Part shown: one piece after another, positions 23,373 through 35,563 of the stretch
How the letters are laid out: the number at the start of each line of letters is the position of its first letter
How positions within the stretch are numbered: position 1 is the first letter of the stretch
Assembly: GCA_947034885.2 (NCBI GenBank)
Contig: OX344749.2
Coordinates: 43,491,682-43,555,681 of the forward strand
Direction: 5' to 3'
Source: Thuidium tamariscinum
Lineage: Eukaryota > Streptophyta > Bryopsida > Hypnales > Thuidiaceae
Length of the DNA: 64,000 bases
Notes under the pieces: generated by a model
Told to the model about the DNA's origin: nothing
What the model saw: the letters and a program-made list of their open reading frames with translations, nothing else
Database searches by the model: none
Made by a program: the position numbers and the translations under genes

Positions 23373-23678
23373 TCTACCTTGTCGAATTTCATTGAAATGA
23401 CAAAAATTCTACAACTTTGGCACTTTTTAGTAATTAGACTATACAATCTAAAATCTATCCTTATTTGAAATCTATACTATTCTGAGATGGTTTAGACCAT
23501 ATAGTTTGAAATTTAAAGGAGTTGAAGATGGGTGAATTCTATGCCTAATTTAGATGGTTCAAAATCTATACAAGTCTTAGATATCACCTTTAAGCTAGGT
23601 TCAAATTGCATGGTTTGAAAATGGCATGTAGAATATCACCATGATTAATCTATGCTTTCCACTCAAAAATTCAAGGAT

Positions 23679-23835
23679 GGTCAATTTCATTAAAATGGCA
23701 GTATTCCGAGTGCCATTTTGACATATTTTGTGTACCATTTTGACACAGAGGCTTAGAGGTAGAGGAAGAAAATGTGCCATTTTAATGAATGTCATGCCAT
23801 TTTATTGAAATACCGCCATTTTAACGAAATTGACC
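23679..23835. mobile_element. Small MITE, 157 bp, 27-bp terminal inverted repeats
   Basis: The left end is GGTCAATTTCATTAAAATGG and the right end its near-exact complement, CCATTTTAACGAAATTGACC. The flanking octamers TCAAGGAT and ATAAGGAT agree at six of eight positions, which may be a decayed 8-bp duplication. It is non-coding. Confidence 0.55.
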
Positions 23836-23929
23836 ATAAGGATGAATAATTGCATTTTTGTCCTGAATACAAAGATTCTATGTCATCTATTAAATGTCAA
23901 ATGTCCTTGTTGATGTTTAGAAGTTAATT

Positions 23930-24058
23930 GATCAAATTTGCATCCCGAAGTTTCTACACTCAACACACTCTTTCCAAGGGCATTCATCACATTTTGACAA
24001 TGTGTGCTTTCATTAGGTTTCTCTTTCAAAAGTTCTAGCCTGCAGAAGTGGTGTGTGC
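23930..24058. repeat. Relic of the duplicated UBL-RING 3' flank
   Basis: It aligns to 1,645-1,770 (GATCAAATTTGCATCC, AATGTGTGCTTTCATTAGGTT, CCTGCAGAAG). It shows that a further, mostly lost, UBL-RING unit once lay here. Confidence 0.6.
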
Positions 24059-24061
24059 TTA

Positions 24062-24333
24062 AGGTAGGTACACCCAAAAGCGCCATGTTCCCTAAAGCAC
24101 CATCTACAGTGCACATACATTTCCGAAATCAGTCATGTTCACAGACTGTAGATGGCACTTTCAAAAACAGACTTTGACTGTTAATAACTTTTGCATACGG
24201 TATCCAAATCCTGCGTTCTTTGGTGCATTGGAACATGCTTTCACTTGCCAACAGGACTACATAAAAATTTGAACTAATTAATAGCAGGAACTAGGCTCAG
24301 TATGAATAAGTGGCGCTTTTGGTGTACCTACCT
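24062..24333. mobile_element. Tc1/mariner-like MITE, 272 bp, TA target
   Basis: The terminal inverted repeat is about 25 bp, AGGTAGGTACACCCAAAAGC at the left and GCTTTTGGTGTACCTACCT at the right, with TA on both sides. An inner inverted pair, GCACCATCTACAGT and ACTGTAGATGGCACTTT, lies inside. The TA target suggests Tc1/mariner. There is no transposase. Confidence 0.6.
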
Positions 24334-24959
24334 TAGTTGATGTTTCTTAAATGAAAGCTTTGTTGAGCTCCCTTTGCGAAATCAGAGACACAGATGCAAT
24401 TCCCTTGGGAACTCCTCGTTGCTTCAGTGATTTCCTGTCTCTGTAAAGTCTTACTCATTAAAGAATCCCAATGGACACGAAAAGACACTTTAGGAAAAGC
24501 ACTACAAAAGCTACATATTTTTTATTTGAAGACTTGTGAGGTGCCTTTTTTCTTATTGAACTGATTAAATTGACCAAAACACAAGTGTGAAAAAGTATTT
24601 ATCTAATGTCATTATGTTGTATAAACAAAATCGTGAATCTGATGAGCCACATGCTTGTGGCTACATTGGCATTAACTTACATCACATTCACAAGCCTTCA
24701 AAGCCCAAATTCCTCAATATACCTTGTAATTTGGGCATTGTAGATAAGCTTTGGAGTTAATATTTAAATTAAACAAACCCAAGGCTAATAGTATGATTCG
24801 TTCCTAGGGAGGTCTTTTAAATAGGTACATCTAAATATTCCTAATTGGATCATTGCAATCAAATAGAAAATGAAATCAATTTGTTCCTTAACTATAAATA
24901 ATATGTTATTTTCTCACAATAAATCTAATTCCAAAATTTGCCACTCCACTCTTAAAGGC
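24334..24959. other. Non-coding; relic of the unit's distal flank
   Basis: 24,610-24,720 matches 2,757-2,805 joined to 3,813-3,890, the allele without the fold-back element. The rest holds nothing I recognise. Confidence 0.5.
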
Positions 24960-26517
24960 CACAAAGGTAAGAATTTCTCCGAATTTCTCTTTAATTCTTT
25001 TATTTCTTTATTTTTTATTTATTGCTTCATCTTTCTTTTTATTTATTTATTTATTTTATTTTATTTTATTTTTCCTTTTCTTTCCAATTCGGCATCACGA
25101 CTTTTGTTTCCAAGTCGGTTCTTTACAGTGCAGCTCCAGTCTCCAAATTGGTTCCAGCCTACAGCGCCATAGACTGAGCAGCTTCCAATTCGGTCTTTAC
25201 TTATACCAAAGATCACAGGATCTTTTCTCTCCGATTAGACTTTCAAACTTATTCTCCAAATTGGTTTTATTATTTTTCTCTCAATCAGAATACCAATTGG
25301 GAATATATTATATTCAGCACATCATAATAAAGACTCCAAATCGGAATGTATAATTGCAATCAGCCCATATCAGTCCAACTTGGAACATACATACAATTCG
25401 CATCAGGTTTTTCATATCCATGCTAACACAAACTCCAAATGGGACAATTCATTCCACCATACATCCTCTCTTACATACAATTTGGAATTACAACTAAATT
25501 CATTACAAAGATGGGAAAAATTAATTCCTTTGCATTACAGTAATCACTAATACAATATAGTTTTTTCTGTCATAACTAATTGGTGAACATATCACCTTTT
25601 GAATATTATCAGATTTTCAAAGTCTCACAAATCTAAATCATAACTAAATTGTTTTTATAATTTTGACTATACTGCTTTGTAATTTAGCTTTCTATCTTCT
25701 CCTAATTGGATTCTAAAAATTAATCTCTACAGAACTTCCAATTAGTTTCTACACTTCCACAGCTTTAGTCTTCATCAAAATGTAACAATTCCGCTCAATT
25801 CTAAAACTGCTAAATTCACAGACCTTCCAAAATAGGAAGAATTTAATCCATCACTCGCATACAGACACACTCATCCCAACTAGGACACAAACACATGCAA
25901 ACAAAACAAACTCACACACAAACACAAAGAAAATCAAACACAACACAACTGGCTGGGACACGCATTGGCATACTCTCAACAATGGGTAAAAAGAAAATGA
26001 ATTCAAAATCAGACCTAATAGGAACCAGGGAGATGAAGATTAACCGCCTCAACTAACTCGGCTGAACTTTCCACTTCAACCAAAATTCCAACTAGGACGA
26101 ACTAAGCACCACATTACCTACTTGGACCCTTGATTTGACATCCCAATTGGAAACTGCAACTAACAATAGCCTGATCCAACTTGGAATAACCTTCCGACTA
26201 GTTCAATTGGACTGCACTACAACTATCTAAATTGGAATTTACAACTCAAAACAAATACCATCAACCACAAACATAACTTAATAACCAAAAGGAAAAATTA
26301 TCTCACAAAGAAAGTCAACTCGGATTGATACAAGGGACTGAACCTGGCTTGAACTCAAGACAAATCAACTCCAAATTGATGAAAATACTACTGAAATTCC
26401 GAAAAACACCACACAACTTTACAATTAGGTACCCCAAATCCAAAATTTGGTCACAAAAACTCAACAAAATGTACAAAAATTCTATCCAACTCGGTTATCT
26501 ACAGGCATTAGAACTTT
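24960..26517. repeat. Array of TCCAA-n-TTGGA half-palindromes, probable transposon interior
   Basis: More than twenty imperfect copies of the 11-bp palindrome TCCAANTTGGA or its halves are spread over about 1.4 kb. Examples are TTCCAATTCGG (25,083), TCCAAATTGG (25,142), TCCAAATCGGA (25,334), TCCAACTTGGA (25,374 and 26,177), CCCAATTGGA (26,142) and TCCAACTCGG (26,486). The paralogous site at 3,957 lacks the whole segment, so it lies in an insertion. A TTTA-rich tract covers 25,035-25,075. There is no ORF. Such arrays resemble subterminal transposase-binding repeats. I cannot define the element's ends. Confidence 0.5.
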
Positions 26518-29500
26518 TATTTAGGGGACTATTTAGCTATTACTTATTATTTTATTTTTTATTATTTATAGTATTTCACAATGGATATGCTCCTACTTTT
26601 TCAATATGTCTACGTTTCACCCATTTTTCTACACCTTATGGTAGTTGAAAGTGAAATTTGAAGCATTTAAATATACTCCTACTGTAATCTAAAAATTTAT
26701 ACTTAGATTTGAGGTTAATTAGTACAACATATAAATTCTAACTATTATTGAACACCATGTACACAAATAGTATAATATAAATATCATATATCAAATAGTT
26801 CATACAAATGAATCATACATGATGTACAATAGGAAAAAAAATTTTAAAAACAGAAAATCCAACAAATAGTATTATATTGGCTAAGCTTGACATAGGCAAT
26901 GTGTCTCAAAGGACCACCTATGACAAATATGATTTAAAGTGAACAAATAGATAACAATCCAAAATGAGATGTTCAAATGAAAAATGAAAGTTTGTCATGC
27001 AGGTTCTTTCCCTTTCTTTAGACTCATCCTTTGATATATTTACAAATTATGTTCCATAGATTGTTACTATACATTGGATAATAGTTCTAATACAATGTGC
27101 TTCAAAAAAATGATGCTATTATAATTTTGAATATTTTTAAATTATTAGCTTCGATATTTAAAATGTACCCTATAGAAGGTCTTACAATGTTTTTAAAGTA
27201 ACCACTAGCGAAGTATCCAGGTTTCAAAGTGGATTTTCTTCCTTCTATAGAGTCTACATCTACAAAGTTCATCCACACATCATGGAGAATTAATGTAAGC
27301 TTCAATACAAAAAACATGGTAGAACATTTTATGTATTCACCATTTTTTTTGGCTATTTTAAGATTAGATTAAAAAAATCTATAAATAAGTGTAAAGAAGG
27401 CTTGCTATAAATCCAAAAAATTCTTTGAGTCATACTCTAATGTCATATGAACATTTGCTATGATGTATTCAATTTTTTATGGCAAAATAAATGAATTCTT
27501 TCATTGACATTTGTGGAGATGGAAGGTCCTCAAGTTGTTTTGATAATGAAATCTAATATTCATCACAAATCCTCAAAGGATATATGGGATAATTTGGAGA
27601 TGAGAGATTGACCTCTCAATGTTGAAATTTAGGAATTGTATTTGAAATAGAATTTTAACCTTCATTTATGCATAGTAGAATAACTTTTCAAAAAAAATTG
27701 GAAATAAAAAAATTGGAAAATCAAGATAAATTTCATTTACAGAAATACAATTGTAATTTTGAGCCTCCAATCAGAAATCATGAACAAAATTTAGAGAGGA
27801 TGTTCAAATTTTTGTTATAAATGTCCTTTCAAATCCTTTCTAAAAGTTCTCTATAACTTTTGATTGAAGGCTTTACATTAAAATGGATATTTTCATGTGA
27901 AATTCATCTTGATTTGCCAATATTCTTTTGTCCAAAAATTTTGAATTCTTTTTCTACTATACCTAAATGAAGTCTAAACTGATTGTACTTCAAATGCAAT
28001 TCTAATTTTTAACATAACTATGTGCCTAGTAAATTTTTCATTCTTGTTAATGTTGGGACTTGAGGTAGTCAAAAGTGTTCTTCTTCAATTTTGTACCTTG
28101 TAGATAACTTCAAAAATATCTTGTGTGTTGAAATTATTTGAATTTGAAAATTTGACTAGTCAATATGTCATTTTTCATTTTCAAATTGTTTTGAAGGATG
28201 CTAAATGTAACATTTTGGATTTCAAAATGAGCTTAAAACCTTCAATAATTTTGTTTTTATTTTTTATATCTAGATTAATAATTTAATAAAATTTTAGAGA
28301 AGCTTTAAGTTTTTTCTTTAATTATTTACAAAATTAATCCAAACATAGAAATTGTATTGCCTAAAGGACCAATTCAAAGGGTGTTTTTTGGCAACATAGA
28401 AATTTTGGGCAAGTACTTGGGACTAGAGGTTTTATAATTTTTCTTTGAAATTTTCATACAACATTTTTGTGAAGAGTAGCTTTAAGGCTCAACAATTTTC
28501 ATAATTTTACACTGCACAATTAAAGAGTTATTGCATGATATGTAATTTTTAGTGTTTAAAGGTCACTCTGGGCAATCCAAAAAATTCTTTAAAATTCACT
28601 TTTTTGAGAAATAAAAATTTAAAATTGGTTCTCTAGATTTTTATATATATGGAAAGCTTTGAATCATTTTGTTTAGATTAATGAAACAAAAATTATATAG
28701 AGTTTTAGTTTGGGGGCAATTATGGATTCACCATTCTAAAATAAACTTTGAAGTCATTTGTTTAATTCAACTTTGAATATTTTTGGACATTTAAAAAAAA
28801 ATTGGGTGTAGATTGTTTGTTACAACATTATAACCATTGGAGTTTTCATTTTTCAATTTTATCAATAAATTATTAACAATTTAGTATTTTGAATCATTCT
28901 TTACTTCTTTCTATTTACTATTTTTTTCCTATATGTTGTCTAACTTAAAATGGTCTAAAAATTTTCATGAATGTATCCAACTTTCCTTGAAGAATGAATC
29001 CAAAGAATTACAGTATGGACATGTTTTCATATAAATGTGAGTTTGTGAAATGTAGCTACTTGAATTTTTGCAAGGCCAGAAAAAATAATTTTGTCAATTC
29101 AAATGCAATTATCATGCAATCTACAAGGTGTAAATTTCTGAAATTTTTTCCATGTCTTTTTAAAGTACCCTACTACAAGTTCCTAAAATTACAAGATTGT
29201 ATCATTAAAAGTTTTTCCCCTAAATTTTTGTAATTGTAACAAAAATGGCAATTTTAGAATGTTTTTGGTGAAAACATAGTCAAAACCCTTTAGAGATTAA
29301 ACTACCCACATTCTTAATTGAATAACGTCAAATGTACATATACAATATCACTCATCTTCAAAAGAATTGTAAGAACTTTGCTAAAATAACGAAGTGAAAA
29401 GTAAGGTTCAACTTAAGAGTCCCATGCTTTGAAATGTCAACAAGAAACTCAAAGGTGGCAAATTGTTAGTCGACTATTTCGGAGGCAATAATAGTAATGC

Positions 29501-31330
29501 CAAACTTCACTTTCTTGGATGTTACTATAAAAAAAATTCACAATATTGTTAAATTACACCCTCTAATTTGATTAAAGTGTCTAATTATGGAAAGAATTTG
29601 GGCTTAAATTAAGTATTTGATATGCCTTGTATAGCCACATGAATGCATCAAACAATTCTTACATCAAAGTAGAGACAAGTAGGTAATTTTGCACCTTCCT
29701 CTAATCAATCTTTCCCATAGTTGTACATTCTAGAGCACTTTCTTCCATTCTTGAGAATTGTATTGTTTTAGCATTTGGAAGATAATTGTAATTCAAAGAC
29801 AATAACAAATCCTAAATTCTCAATCACCCTAAACCTACATCCTAATTAGAAAAACCTACCCCTTTAAGTGTCAAAAAATTATTGTGACCTTAGCTCTATA
29901 GACTATTTTATACTACAATACTTAATTGGGATGGAGAGAATTATTTTTAATGTGTCCAAGTATACTTTCTTGCTTTTAGGAACTTTCTAGTGGTTTAGCT
30001 ATCAAGTCTACTTGGTTGTGTCTTTGGGATGATTAGTGACTTGGACATTAGAAGGAGTTTGAGGGCAAAAAAAAGCCTCTTTCAAGAGTATTCCCCAACA
30101 TGTTCCTTGTATTGTCTAGACATTGTGAACCAGCCGTATATGTTGAAATTTTCAAATTTTTGAAAAAAAAATTAAGTATTTTTTTTTCAAAAATTCTAAA
30201 AAGTGTTAAGAAAACTAAAAATGATATAAAATTATTTTTTCAATTCCAAATTTTAAAAAAAAAATTGGTATTGGAATAATAGGCCTTTTGCAATTGTTTT
30301 GCAACTCTACCTAATGCTACAATTCATCTCTAAAATAGGACATGGACATCAATGACAATATTTTCTTTTCTTTTGGAAAACTAAGAAGTTTGCCATTGAT
30401 TGAAAATTCAGATATTATTCTATTGCAATGATAGGGCGATTGAAACAATGATCCACAATCCAAATCTTGAATATATTTGCCTAAGGCAAGTACACCTAAT
30501 TGTATCTAACAAAGCAATTGGAGATTGTTCTTCTTATTAAATTGGTAAATTGTTTATTAGAAATTATTTGAAGTCAAAACAAAGATAAACTAAGGCACAA
30601 AATTACATTACAAGGAATACAAGTCCACCCAACTACTCACAATAGAATTTATAAGGAATCCATTATTCTCTACACTAGAGGCTAAAAGGTTCTACCTTTA
30701 CCACCAATATCAAAAACTTGTTGTTTGCTTTACATAACACTATATAATCAAGTAATGGTCTTCTCCATGTTAAAAAATATTATATTTTGCTAGATTCTTT
30801 TAATGGATTTATTATTTAATTCAAAGACAGAAGGGATCTTGAAGAGCTATAATAGAAGACAATGTTGTTCATTGTAGGGACCTCTTTTCAAGAATGAAAA
30901 AGGGACTCTTGCTTCATTAGTGCTTAATGTTATTTGAGACTCATTTAGACGCAAGTACCAACTTTTTTTCCTCTTAGTTTGCAAATTTACATTTTTCTAA
31001 TATAGGAGCTTCTAATTTAGTTCATAATGTAGTATAAGTGGCCTTGGTAATCCTCTAGAATGTGCATGTGTGGGTCAAAAAATTCATCTAATTTAGTTCT
31101 CCTTGACATCAATTATGTGCTTTCATCCATTAAATGATCTTAATTTATTAAACATCATACAAAACTTGACAAGTTTGGTGAATTTTGGCAAATTTTGAAA
31201 TTTTCTAAGATATTTTGGTAATATAATCTATTAATGCTTAATCAACATGCCAAATCTTTCATTAACAAAAAAATTTTGTTCATGTTTTTGCAATACTTAA
31301 CTCTATTGGACCAACTTTCAAAGTTAATAT
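26518..31330. repeat. AT-rich gene-free block, paralogue B
   Basis: It starts GACTATTTAGCTATTACT and follows 3,967-9,170 with many indels. It has no supportable gene. About 28,120-29,530 has no counterpart at the same place in block A and includes the TTAA-type element at 28,356. Confidence 0.6.
28356..29300. mobile_element. piggyBac-like MITE, family B copy 2
   Basis: The left end CCTAAAGGACC and inner TTGGCAACATAGAAATTTTGG match the copies at 6,271 and 51,613. The right end TTTTGGTGAAAAC...CCCTTTAGAGATTAA also matches. The left TTAA is mutated (TATTG). It is non-coding. It lies at a different site from copy 1 in the paralogous blocks, so the two inserted independently. Confidence 0.55.
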
Positions 31331-32311
31331 AGCTTGCCAAATAATACATTCAAGCTCGGGGGGTAAACTCCCCTATACATTCAAAACCATGTGCCATAAC
31401 GGGATATTTATTTCCTCCCAATTTTTTTTCCCATCCCTATTAGTAGATAAAAAGCTACTAGTAACCTATATTTAACTAATTATGGACAATTGCATGAATT
31501 ATGGACAAATTCATAGTCCATAGCCACCTCACAACGTGGAAAACACGCTTCAAATGATGGAAAAGTGTCGGCAGCCCACCCACACCTTGTTGAGAATAAC
31601 CGGTTGCATAAGAAAGAAGAGGATTGTTGTATGTTGGACCGTTTTTTCTGCAATAGCAGAAGCGGTGCCTATAACCGTGCACCCATCCCGTGGCCAATGA
31701 CATGTATAGGCTGGCAGCCGATAAGAGAGCAAAGTAAAGTGTGCAAGAAGAGGAAAACAGGACAACGAGCATGACAGGTAGAGAAATGCCTGCACCGTTT
31801 GTGCACTAAAGATAAAACAGTTGCAACATAGTCCCATAGGAGATTCAGATAAATATGTAATGAAAGTACATAAACTCGCGGCAACTGAGAAATGCAAGGA
31901 CCTAACGACCGAAGAGGACAAAGTATCGCCTAAGAGAGTAACGTACTCCGGCTAGCTCTGTCGGCAGCCAGCCGACAACTACGGAAAATGTCCGAACTGC
32001 CTAGTCATAAGACTTATAGTGACATCCTATGAAATATGAAGGTACACCCTAAAATAATATAAAGGCCCACCGAAAAAGATAAGAATGCACATCCTGAAAT
32101 GAGTAAAAATTGAGGACATGTATGTAATCATCAAGAACTGAACATTCTGTTGACGAACCGCGCGATCGTGATGCAGCCAAGCCCGTAGTATCGGCTGGCA
32201 GCCGACACCTGTATTGAGAAGTCGTATCCGTGTTGCAATGTGTTGGTGACAGAACTCCAGGCCACGAATGTTGTATCGGCTGGCAGTCGATAGGTCCGAG
32301 GCGATGTATCC
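31331..32311. other. 3' flank of the DUF7869-type element
   Basis: No gene is seen. Base composition shifts here from the AT-rich block to a more balanced sequence, probably the left side of a transposon. Four of the six TCGGCTGGCAGCCGA-type palindromes are in this stretch. I could not find the element's terminal inverted repeat. Confidence 0.45.
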
Positions 32312-34482
32312 TTAATCGTCTCCAACATCGTCTGCATCTCTGTCCAGAGTTGCGTCCACGGCCTCTAGATTCGCAATAGCAGCAGCAACGGATGCCTCCG
32401 GGACGACATGAGATGTGGGAGGTCCTTTCTTTGCATGCGAGGGCATTCTGTGCGAGTACAAGACAATGTTGACATGGACCATCTGCGGAAGACAGAGTTC
32501 CTTGTGCCATCTTCGTGTCTAGCACTCCCTCGCAATGAGCGCTTTGGACTCCCTCTTTGCTTTCATGGGAGTCCACCACTCAATTTTAAAGTTTCCATAG
32601 GTGGGCCCCGGAGACATGTCAACACATTCGAGTACCCGTCCTAGTCAGACATGCAGGTGATTGTTGTGACATGGTCGACAGAGCACAAAGTCTCTGAGCA
32701 GAACATCCCTGAATGGATTGAATCTCAATCGCGGCCTGTCCTTGGCAGGTCCGCAGTATGGAGTGGGGTCCCTTTCGTCCTCCGGAGTGGTGTCCATTGA
32801 ATAATTTTCCTGCACCCCCTTCTCTATCGAGGTGGATGTGTGATCTTTTGTCCACTCAGAGAGCGGCCATAATCCTTCTTGAAGCAATACATGAGTTTGA
32901 GGCAACGTCAAATTGATCTCTGATTGAATTCTTTCCCAGTAAGCCACACAGCCTTTCATTTCCTGTGCGTAGCGTCTGTCTCTGGCCATTCCGGATTTCC
33001 AGAATTCAATGAATTTTGCGATTCCATTTTTGATGAATGTCTGTTTCTCATTGCACTCTGTGGCCCTTGCGACTTCCTTTTCAGCGTTTCTCTTTCTTGG
33101 ATTAATGTCCACATTCCTCCAGAGTGCCTTGAAAGGCACAAGTTGAGGGTCCCCTAAGGAATGTTGGGTTGTCCATTTTTGTCTGCTGTCCACATTTTGA
33201 CGGGTGGTCCAGGAGGGAGCCATGAAGAATCCGTGGCCCCGACCTTGTACCTCATGACCGGCCATCCCCGATCCACACCATCCTCTACGACGTAGAACTT
33301 GAAGAGGTGTTTATCTCCGAGCCCTATGATCTTGTTGACCCCATCATGATGGAATCCCCTGAAGTATGATTTGAAGTCCGCCACCTCTTGCACGAACTCC
33401 GGAATGAAGGCTACCGTTTTCTGTGAGTCCATGAACGCCTTCATGAGATCCGCAAGAACGTAAGTGTTCTTCCTTTTGATGAGTTTGGAGAGGTAACTAA
33501 AGTGCACGTCAATGTCCTCGTGCGTATGGCCGACAATGAGGAATCCTACTGAAACTTCCTTGAATATGCGCCTAGCAGTGAGCAGTGAACAGAAAGCCAT
33601 GAGGAATCTATTTTTGTTGTCCTTTGCTGAATTGTCGAGTTGCAAGAAGAGTTTTTTCGAGAGTGGAACTTGAGGTCGACCTGGTGTTGGTGCGTCTGTG
33701 ACCTTGTCCGAGGACTGCGGGATTGACGAGTTGCATCTCGATTTCCCATGCAGCAGAGCCTCGAAGAAGCTGTTTAGCGGTGGAATCGAGAAGAGTATCT
33801 TTGACTCCCGCACAGGAGGTAGTTCGAGGGCCCTGAGTACCCTGCAGATGGATGAAATAGTGAAATTTGAATCCCCCGGCCAGAGTGATGTGGAGTAATG
33901 TGCGTAGGCGCCATCTCCATGTCCATGTGTGAGCATTCCAGTACATGAGATTGGAATTTGCCCTAGTCCTGCGGTGGCCTTTGTAATGCGCTGCATCCTC
34001 GGAATGGCAGTCTTTGTGGTGTACATTTTGTCATGAATAATGTAGAGGAACTCTGATGGATTCTGCACTGACTGCTCGGTCCATCCGCTGTATACATTTC
34101 TACAAGCGCACTGGTAATTGAGATGTCTCTCTCTGTCGTCGACGAGTGCCTACCACTCATCACAACCTCTAGGATACTTTGCAATGAACTCTACGAGGAA
34201 GTCACATTCTGTGCATTTTGAGAAATTGCTCCCTACTACCTTGACCTCTACGTTTTTGAAATGAGCATTTCGAAGTCGGTTGATAGCAAACTGCGAGACC
34301 GGCTTCATATTTCATATTCCATTGACCTGAAGAATATGACTACGTGGATGAGTTTCCATGTAAGACGATAGAGTTGTATCGGCTGGCAGCCGACAGAGCT
34401 GCAAATGCCGGCCTACAGAAAGGAAAGATCTATGGCTCCTAGATTCTAAGTCAAGCCTTGATTGTATCGGCTGGTAGCCGAT
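31705..34482. repeat. Six copies of the palindrome TCGGCTGGCAGCCGA
   Basis: Copies or one- to two-base variants lie at about 31,706, 31,961, 32,190, 32,274, 34,379 and 34,466. Four are in the 3' flank and two in an intron of the transposase gene. None is in coding sequence. Most are preceded by GTA and followed by TA or CA. This placement resembles the subterminal binding motifs of CACTA transposons. Confidence 0.7.
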
Positions 34483-35563
34483 AGAGGGACATTTATAATG
34501 TAGACGAGGAGGCAGATGTTGGACTTACATAATTGACTTGTTCGCGAATGTGATCCCAATTCATTGTAGAGGGTAGGACCTTGAGATTGTCGACGCGTTT
34601 ATTTCCAACCATTCTGAACTCGTTTGGCATCTTGTCTGCATTCTCGTCGATGATTATTTTGAGGGTTGCTTGAGCTTGTATTGTTTGTGGACGTGGCCGT
34701 CGAGCCCCCGCATTTCCATGCGACCCGTTGACGGATCCTCCGATGGCCGCAGCCTTGTAAACATGATAGGCCGACCTCGATACCCCGTGAATGATATACC
34801 ATGCGTTCTCGCAGACGTCTCTATTAGCAAGAGTGATGAATTTTTTTCCTGGAATAATCCCTGCATGAAGTTGACTCTGCACCGCATACGCTACTTCCCT
34901 CCTACTCTCGAATGTGCAAGCGAAGAACTTTCGTCGTATAGACCTGGTGTCCTCCCAGAGAAACGTCTGGCAGCATCTGAGCTTACAGCACTTCTACGAG
35001 CTGACCTTACGTACCTCCGTCTCCAAGGTCTTGATTTGCAGCCTGGACTGGCTTTCGTGATCCTTGGGAATCACCCTTCTATGTACAGAGCGGTATGGAT
35101 TCCTAGGTACCCCCTGCATTCCGTCATCGTCCGACTCATTCAACAGAGCAGCCTGTGAGCAAAGCGTGATAATTTCTGATAGTATCCTTCCCCCCTCCAA
35201 TCTTGTGTGTGTGAGCCTCCAACATATGGTTGTCATTTGCAGTTCGTCACTGTCCGATACGAACATGAACCCAACATCCGTGTCGCCCAAGACGCCATCA
35301 TCGCAAGCCTCATCTGGTAGGCAGACTTGGATCATGGCTCTTCCCAATACCGAGAAGTCGTCATTGAGAAGTTCACAGTATTGATTTCTCCAGAGCGGTC
35401 TATCTGGGATTGGAAGTCCAGCTTGCACTCCATCCGGATCGGCATTATCTCCCCTTTGAGTACCATCTCTAAACGTGTCCGAATGATCCATGCTGTCAGC
35501 AATACTTGCGTCGGACGCGCCAGTGCCAGAGGTGCTGTAACCATGAACATTGCGGTGGTCCTG
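32312..35563 (-). pseudogene. DUF7869-type transposase gene, decayed
   Basis: An N-terminal part (34,529-35,563) contains a Cys pattern (CCKLRCC) and VCENAWYIIHGVSRSAYHVY. A 238-bp intron (34,291-34,528) follows. The core is at 34,290-33,154: FSKCTECDF, PRMQRITKATAG, TGMLTHGHGDG, WPGDSNFTI, then LFLQLDNSAKDNKNR and FLIVGHTHEDIDVHFSYLSK. The LDN-x4-KN and GHTHEDID motifs are those of the DUF7869 family, which I take to be transposases with an RNase-H-like fold. C-terminal coding continues to a TAA at 32,312. In-frame stops are seen at 34,994 (TAG), 34,150 (TAG), 32,645 (TGA) and 32,519 (TAG). One single-base frame change lies within about 33,150-33,200. As it stands it cannot make a full protein. 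Confidence 0.75.
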
